This document shows positions 60,925 to 64,000 of a DNA stretch of 64,000 nt, one piece after another. The stretch covers positions 62,001-126,000 of the forward strand of contig CAJUSI010000009.1 of NCBI GenBank assembly GCA_910589035.1, given 5' to 3'. Every line of letters begins with the position of its first letter. Positions within the stretch are counted from its first letter, which is position 1. This stretch comes from an uncultured Acetatifactor sp. (GTDB taxonomy: Bacteria; Bacillota; Clostridia; Lachnospirales; Lachnospiraceae). Made by a program: the position numbers and the translations under genes. The notes beneath the pieces were generated by a model. It searched no databases, was not told the origin of the DNA, and was given only the letters and a program-made list of their open reading frames with translations.

Positions 60925-61739
60925 AAAAGGCAGGCGCACGTATTTATACCTTCCTGATTTTCCTGTTTTTATATGCCCCCATTTTTGTGCTGATCGTATT
61001 CTCCTTCAACGGTTCGGAGACTGCCAGTCGTGTGGTATGGGGCGGCTTTTCTCTGCGCTGGTATAAGAAGCTTTTCGAGGACCGGCTGATTATGGAGGCC
61101 CTGCGCAATACTCTTGTGATCGCGGTGGTATCCGCGGCGGCGTCCACGGTATTGGGCACCATGGCGGCCATCGGGATCAATTCCATGAAGCGTCTGCCCA
61201 GGCGTATCATGATGGATATCACGAATTTCCCAATGGTCAATCCGGAGATTGTGACAGGTGTGTCGTTAATGCTGCTGTTCGTATCGGCTGTTCGGCTCTT
61301 CGGCGGGAGAAGTCTGGGAATGGGTTCCCTTTTTGCCGCCCATATCACCTTCTGCCTGCCCTATGTCATTTTATCGGTGCTGCCCAAGCTGCGCCAGATG
61401 GATCCGAATCTCTATGAGGCGGCCCAGGATCTGGGCTGTCCGCCGGCCAGGGCCTTCTTCAAGGTGGTGCTGCCCGAGATCATGCCGGGAATCGTCACAG
61501 GGATGATTATGGCCTTTACGCTTTCCATCGATGACTTTGTGATCAGCTACTTTACCAGCGGCACCACCCAGACGCTGCCGATTTATATTTATTCCATGAC
61601 CAGAAAGCGGATCAGTCCCGAAATCAACGCCCTGTCCACGGTGCTGTTCGCGGTGGTGATGCTGCTGCTGATCGTGATCAATGTCCGCAATGCAAGGGAT
61701 CAGGAGAAAGGGAAAGTACGGAGGAGTCCGCATCTATGA
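60921..61739 (+). CDS. potC: spermidine/putrescine ABC transporter permease PotC
   Basis: 272 residues, six transmembrane helices; EAA loop EAAQDLGCPPARAFFKVVLPEIMPGI and the family C-terminal segment SIDDFVISYFTSG. It is coupled by ATGA overlaps to both neighbours, giving the standard potABCD order. Confidence 0.93.
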   Translation: MKKAGARIYTFLIFLFLYAPIFVLIVFSFNGSETASRVVWGGFSLRWYKKLFEDRLIMEALRNTLVIAVVSAAASTVLGTMAAIGINSMKRLPRRIMMDITNFPMVNPEIVTGVSLMLLFVSAVRLFGGRSLGMGSLFAAHITFCLPYVILSVLPKLRQMDPNLYEAAQDLGCPPARAFFKVVLPEIMPGIVTGMIMAFTLSIDDFVISYFTSGTTQTLPIYIYSMTRKRISPEINALSTVLFAVVMLLLIVINVRNARDQEKGKVRRSPHL

Positions 61740-62965
61740 AGAAAGGCAATTTCTTTTATGCAAAAATACAGTATTTCATGCGCGGCGTTTTATATATGAT
61801 TCTCTGTCTGGCCCTCTGCGCGGCGCAGTCTCCCGCGGGGACGGTACAGGCCGGGGAGGAGGCCGCTCCGGATCGGGGAGTTACCATAAATGTCTATAAC
61901 TGGGGGGAGTACATTGCCAACGGCACCGACGATTCCCTGGACGTGAACGAGGAGTTCACCAGACGCACGGGGATCCGGGTGAATTACACCACCTTTGACA
62001 GCAACGAAGCCCTGTACTCCAAGCTGGTGGGGGGAGGCGCGGATTATGATGTGATTATCCCGTCGGATTATATGGTGTCCAGGCTCATAGACGAAAATAT
62101 GCTGGCGGAGCTGGACTTTTCCAATATTCCTAATTTTCAGTATATTGACGAACAGTTTCAGAATCCGGACTATGATCCCGGGAGCCGCTATTCGGTGCCC
62201 TATACCTGGGGGCTTGTGGGCCTTTTCTACAATGCGGATTACATTGAGGAGGAGATTACCAGCTGGTCCGCTCTTTGGGATGAACGTTATGCGGGTAAGA
62301 TCCTGATGTTTGACAATCCCCGGGATTCCTTTGCCATTGCGCAGTTTCTGCTGGGACAGTCCGTGAATACCACGGATGAAGACGACTGGGCGGAGGCCGC
62401 CGCGCTTCTGAAGCAGCAGAAGCCCATGGTGCAGGCCTATGTCATGGACAGGATTTTTGACAAAATGGAAAGCGCCGAGGCCTGGATTGCACCTTACTAT
62501 TCCGGTGACGCGGCAATTCTGGTGGAAAACAGCGACAGCATTAAATTTGTGGTGCCCCGGGAGGGAACCAATTATTTTGTGGACGCCATGTGCATTCCGA
62601 TTACCTCCAGCCACAAGACGGAAGCCGAGGAATACATCAACTTCCTCTGCGACCCGGAGATAGCCGGCGCCAATATGAATTATGTGGGCTACTCCACCCC
62701 GGAGAGCGCCGCCAAGGCCTATATGGATCAGGAGATGGTGGAGAGCCCCATTTATTATCCGGATGAGGAGATTCTGGAGCGCACGCAGGTATTTGTGAAT
62801 CTTCCGGATTCCACCAGCAGGCTGGTAGACCGTTTGTGGGCGGAGGCGAAAATGGGAGGCCCCGGAGAGTCGGCGGTGCTGGTGGCGATTATCCTGGGAT
62901 TTCTGGGAGTTTACATTGCAATTATCATCTATAAAAGGCGCAAGCGCAGGCGGGAGCTGGCGTAG
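61736..62965 (+). CDS. potD: polyamine-binding protein PotD with C-terminal membrane anchor
   Basis: 409-residue extracytoplasmic solute receptor. An N-terminal signal (hydrophobic 17-33, ending near TVQAGEE) leads into INVYNWGEYIANG and DVIIPSDYMVSRLI, typical of PotD. A standard lipobox is not present (LALC lacks a small residue before Cys). Instead the C-terminus ends in a hydrophobic helix AVLVAIILGFLGVYIAIIIY and a Lys/Arg tail, so the receptor seems held by a C-terminal transmembrane anchor, not by lipid. Confidence 0.9.
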   Translation: MKKGNFFYAKIQYFMRGVLYMILCLALCAAQSPAGTVQAGEEAAPDRGVTINVYNWGEYIANGTDDSLDVNEEFTRRTGIRVNYTTFDSNEALYSKLVGGGADYDVIIPSDYMVSRLIDENMLAELDFSNIPNFQYIDEQFQNPDYDPGSRYSVPYTWGLVGLFYNADYIEEEITSWSALWDERYAGKILMFDNPRDSFAIAQFLLGQSVNTTDEDDWAEAAALLKQQKPMVQAYVMDRIFDKMESAEAWIAPYYSGDAAILVENSDSIKFVVPREGTNYFVDAMCIPITSSHKTEAEEYINFLCDPEIAGANMNYVGYSTPESAAKAYMDQEMVESPIYYPDEEILERTQVFVNLPDSTSRLVDRLWAEAKMGGPGESAVLVAIILGFLGVYIAIIIYKRRKRRRELA

Positions 62966-63037
62966 GCGGCCCAAAACTTTCAATTATTAAGGAAATCTAA
63001 AATCTGCACTTTTAATTATTAATTTTTTGATTTTCAC

Positions 63038-63066
63038 TTGAAAACAAATACGGAAAATCGTATATT
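63038..63066 (+). promoter_or_regulatory. sigma-A promoter of the small HTH gene
   Basis: TTGAAA (63038-63043), 17 bases, TATATT (63061-63066), 45 bases before the ATG. Two copies of AATTATTAA lie upstream (about 62982 and 63014), a possible operator. No terminator is obvious after potD. Confidence 0.7.
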
Positions 63067-63110
63067 GATACTGTGTACTCGATGTGATACTTGATATGGA
63101 GGATAATAAA

Positions 63111-63461
63111 ATGACAAAAGCAGAGATTTTGAAGAAAGAGATATTGGGGCAGTACCGCAGCGTACGCCAGTTTGCATTGGAGATGAATATACCTTACAGC
63201 ACGCTGGTAACTGCGTTAGAACGCGGTATAGAGGGAATGGCCTACGGAACGGTTATCAGAATGTGTGATAAGCTCAGCCTGAATCCTGTTGATTTCTCTT
63301 CTCTGGAAAGGGATGCGCCCCTTGGAGCTCAGCTGTTGGAGAACCGGGTCATGCAGAATTATGTGAAGCTGAATCAGACGGGACGCGACAAGGTCCTGGA
63401 GCTGATGGACGACTTCGTGCAGATCGACAGGTATAAGGCAAAGGGTAAAAAGGGAAAGTAG
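63111..63461 (+). CDS. small XRE-like helix-turn-helix regulator
   Basis: 116 residues. YRSVRQFALEMNIPYSTLVTALERG (in parts) and the following TVIRMCDKLSLNPVDF fit an XRE/Cro-type helix-turn-helix; the C-terminal half is helical, probably for dimerisation, with a basic KAKGKKGK end. ATG 63111 follows GGAGG at ideal spacing. Similar genes often autoregulate. Confidence 0.8.
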   Translation: MTKAEILKKEILGQYRSVRQFALEMNIPYSTLVTALERGIEGMAYGTVIRMCDKLSLNPVDFSSLERDAPLGAQLLENRVMQNYVKLNQTGRDKVLELMDDFVQIDRYKAKGKKGK

Positions 63462-63610
63462 AATCTGCTTCCGTGGCGGAAAACGGAGTACATAAAAGCA
63501 GATCATAGAAAAGCAGAGTGCATAAACACATAAAAATGCCTGCGGCGCCTTACCGATTTCATGTCCACCTGGCGGCAGATTATTCTATAAGGCAAAATCC
63601 TATATGGCAA

Positions 63611-63642
63611 AAAAGAGACTTCCCTGAGGAGGTCTCTTTTTT
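63611..63642. terminator. bidirectional intrinsic terminator
   Basis: GAGACTTCC pairs with GGAGGTCTC (one G-T pair) around CTGA, flanked by A-rich sequence on the left and six or more T on the right, so it can end transcription of both the HTH gene and the convergent minus-strand gene. The rest of the 63462-63757 gap shows nothing else that I recognise. Confidence 0.85.
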
Positions 63643-63757
63643 ATAGTCCGACCCGGACAAGCCGGAACCAGGCTTTGCCGGAATGGGCAGGACTTCGTTC
63701 TTAAGTATCTGATCGGCTGACATCGGAAACCCGGATGCCATAAACGCTTCCGCGCGA

Positions 63758-64000
63758 TCAATAATATCTGTCGAACATCATGCCGGTATAAGCGCTGGTC
63801 ACATAGGGATTAATGAAATTGTGGCCGGGGTTCTTATAGGCTACCATGACTTTTTCTACGTAATCCATGGGATTTAAGGCCACCTGATCGCTTTTCCTTA
63901 AGAGCGTGCTGGAGAAACTCTTCAGGTAATCAAAGGCCTCCTTCACGTCGAGACTGCGGGCGGCGGTCTCTGTCAGCACCTCTTTGTCCACGGCAAGGGT
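63758..64000 (-). CDS. 3' end of an unrecognised minus-strand gene
   Basis: The last 80 codons of a frame that runs off the window edge: the apparent start at 63991 is an internal GTG, because the frame stays open to the end (TLAV before DKEV). The visible C-terminus is polar and helical, ending YVTSAYTGMMFDRYY. No motif is recognisable. It converges on the bidirectional terminator. Confidence 0.6.
   Translation of the reverse strand, partial: TLAVDKEVLTETAARSLDVKEAFDYLKSFSSTLLRKSDQVALNPMDYVEKVMVAYKNPGHNFINPYVTSAYTGMMFDRYY

Noticed and set aside
61790..62983. 397-codon minus-strand open frame opposite potD
   Set aside because: It mirrors the well-supported potD codons, has no family motif and no ribosome binding site; it exists because of GC-rich third positions.
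1..64000. CRISPR arrays, tRNA or rRNA genes, complete insertion sequences
   Set aside because: No regularly spaced repeats, cloverleaf-like tRNA sequences, rRNA segments or transposase with terminal repeats were recognised by eye.

Overview
The window looks like a chromosomal segment from a motile Clostridia bacterium, most likely Lachnospiraceae or a close relative. This rests on the flgK-flgL-fliW-csrA-flaG-fliD-fliS-flagellin order, sigma-28 promoters of the Gram-positive TAAA-N15-GCCGATA type, strong GGAGG ribosome binding sites, and the accessory AAA/PD-(D/E)XK ATPases and Rpn-type remnants common in that family. No database search was possible. All names rest on motifs, length and context. 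Almost everything is on the + strand.

Layout. (1) 1-9.8 kb, late flagellar genes: partial flgK, flgL, fliW, csrA, then a sigma-28 unit (flaG, fliD, fliS, a FlgN/FliT-like chaperone) closed by a terminator, then a separately promoted flagellin gene. The Shine-Dalgarno sites of flaG and flagellin each match the CsrA-binding consensus, so the fliW-csrA pair probably controls both. (2) 9.9-12.0 kb: a GT2-TPR glycosyltransferase directly after flagellin. (3) 12.1-53.3 kb: a 41-kb one-directional glycan-modification island that starts at a perfect-consensus sigma-A promoter. (4) 53.3-58.7 kb, accessory genes: a small membrane-protein/ImmA-like peptidase operon, two AAA ATPase-nuclease genes and a frameshifted Rpn remnant between them. 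(5) 58.7-63 kb: potABCD polyamine importer. (6) 63.0-64.0 kb: a small HTH regulator and the 3' end of an unrecognised minus-strand gene.

The island carries three recognisable biosynthetic modules. (a) Phosphonate: PEP mutase fused to a cytidylyltransferase domain (31.6 kb), phosphonopyruvate decarboxylase (52.2 kb), 2-aminoethylphosphonate transaminase (30.3 kb) and a PntC/LicC-like nucleotidyltransferase (32.9 kb), together enough to make a nucleotide-activated 2-aminoethylphosphonate. (b) GDP-heptose: GmhA-like isomerase, HddA-like kinase, an HddC-GmhB fusion, a short-chain dehydrogenase and a dedicated transaldolase-family enzyme (35.2-39.9 kb). (c) Phosphoramidate: a glutamine-kinase-like dikinase, an APS-kinase-like P-loop kinase, a class I amidotransferase-like hydrolase and a nucleotidyltransferase (42.1-47.9 kb). 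Module (c) has the same four enzyme types as Campylobacter jejuni Cj1418, Cj1415, Cj1417 and Cj1416, which make the capsular phosphoramidate donor. Around these lie glycosyltransferases (GT2, RgpF-like, GT-D), a LicD enzyme, FkbM and other methyltransferases, and three soluble alkaline-phosphatase-superfamily proteins with a Thr at the nucleophile position.

The island contains no flippase, polymerase, ABC exporter or undecaprenyl-phosphate transferase. With its place beside flagellin, this fits glycan assembly in the cytoplasm on flagellin rather than on a capsule, but that is inference. The main result is a candidate glycan carrying phosphonate, phosphoramidate and heptose, encoded in a Gram-positive flagellar locus.
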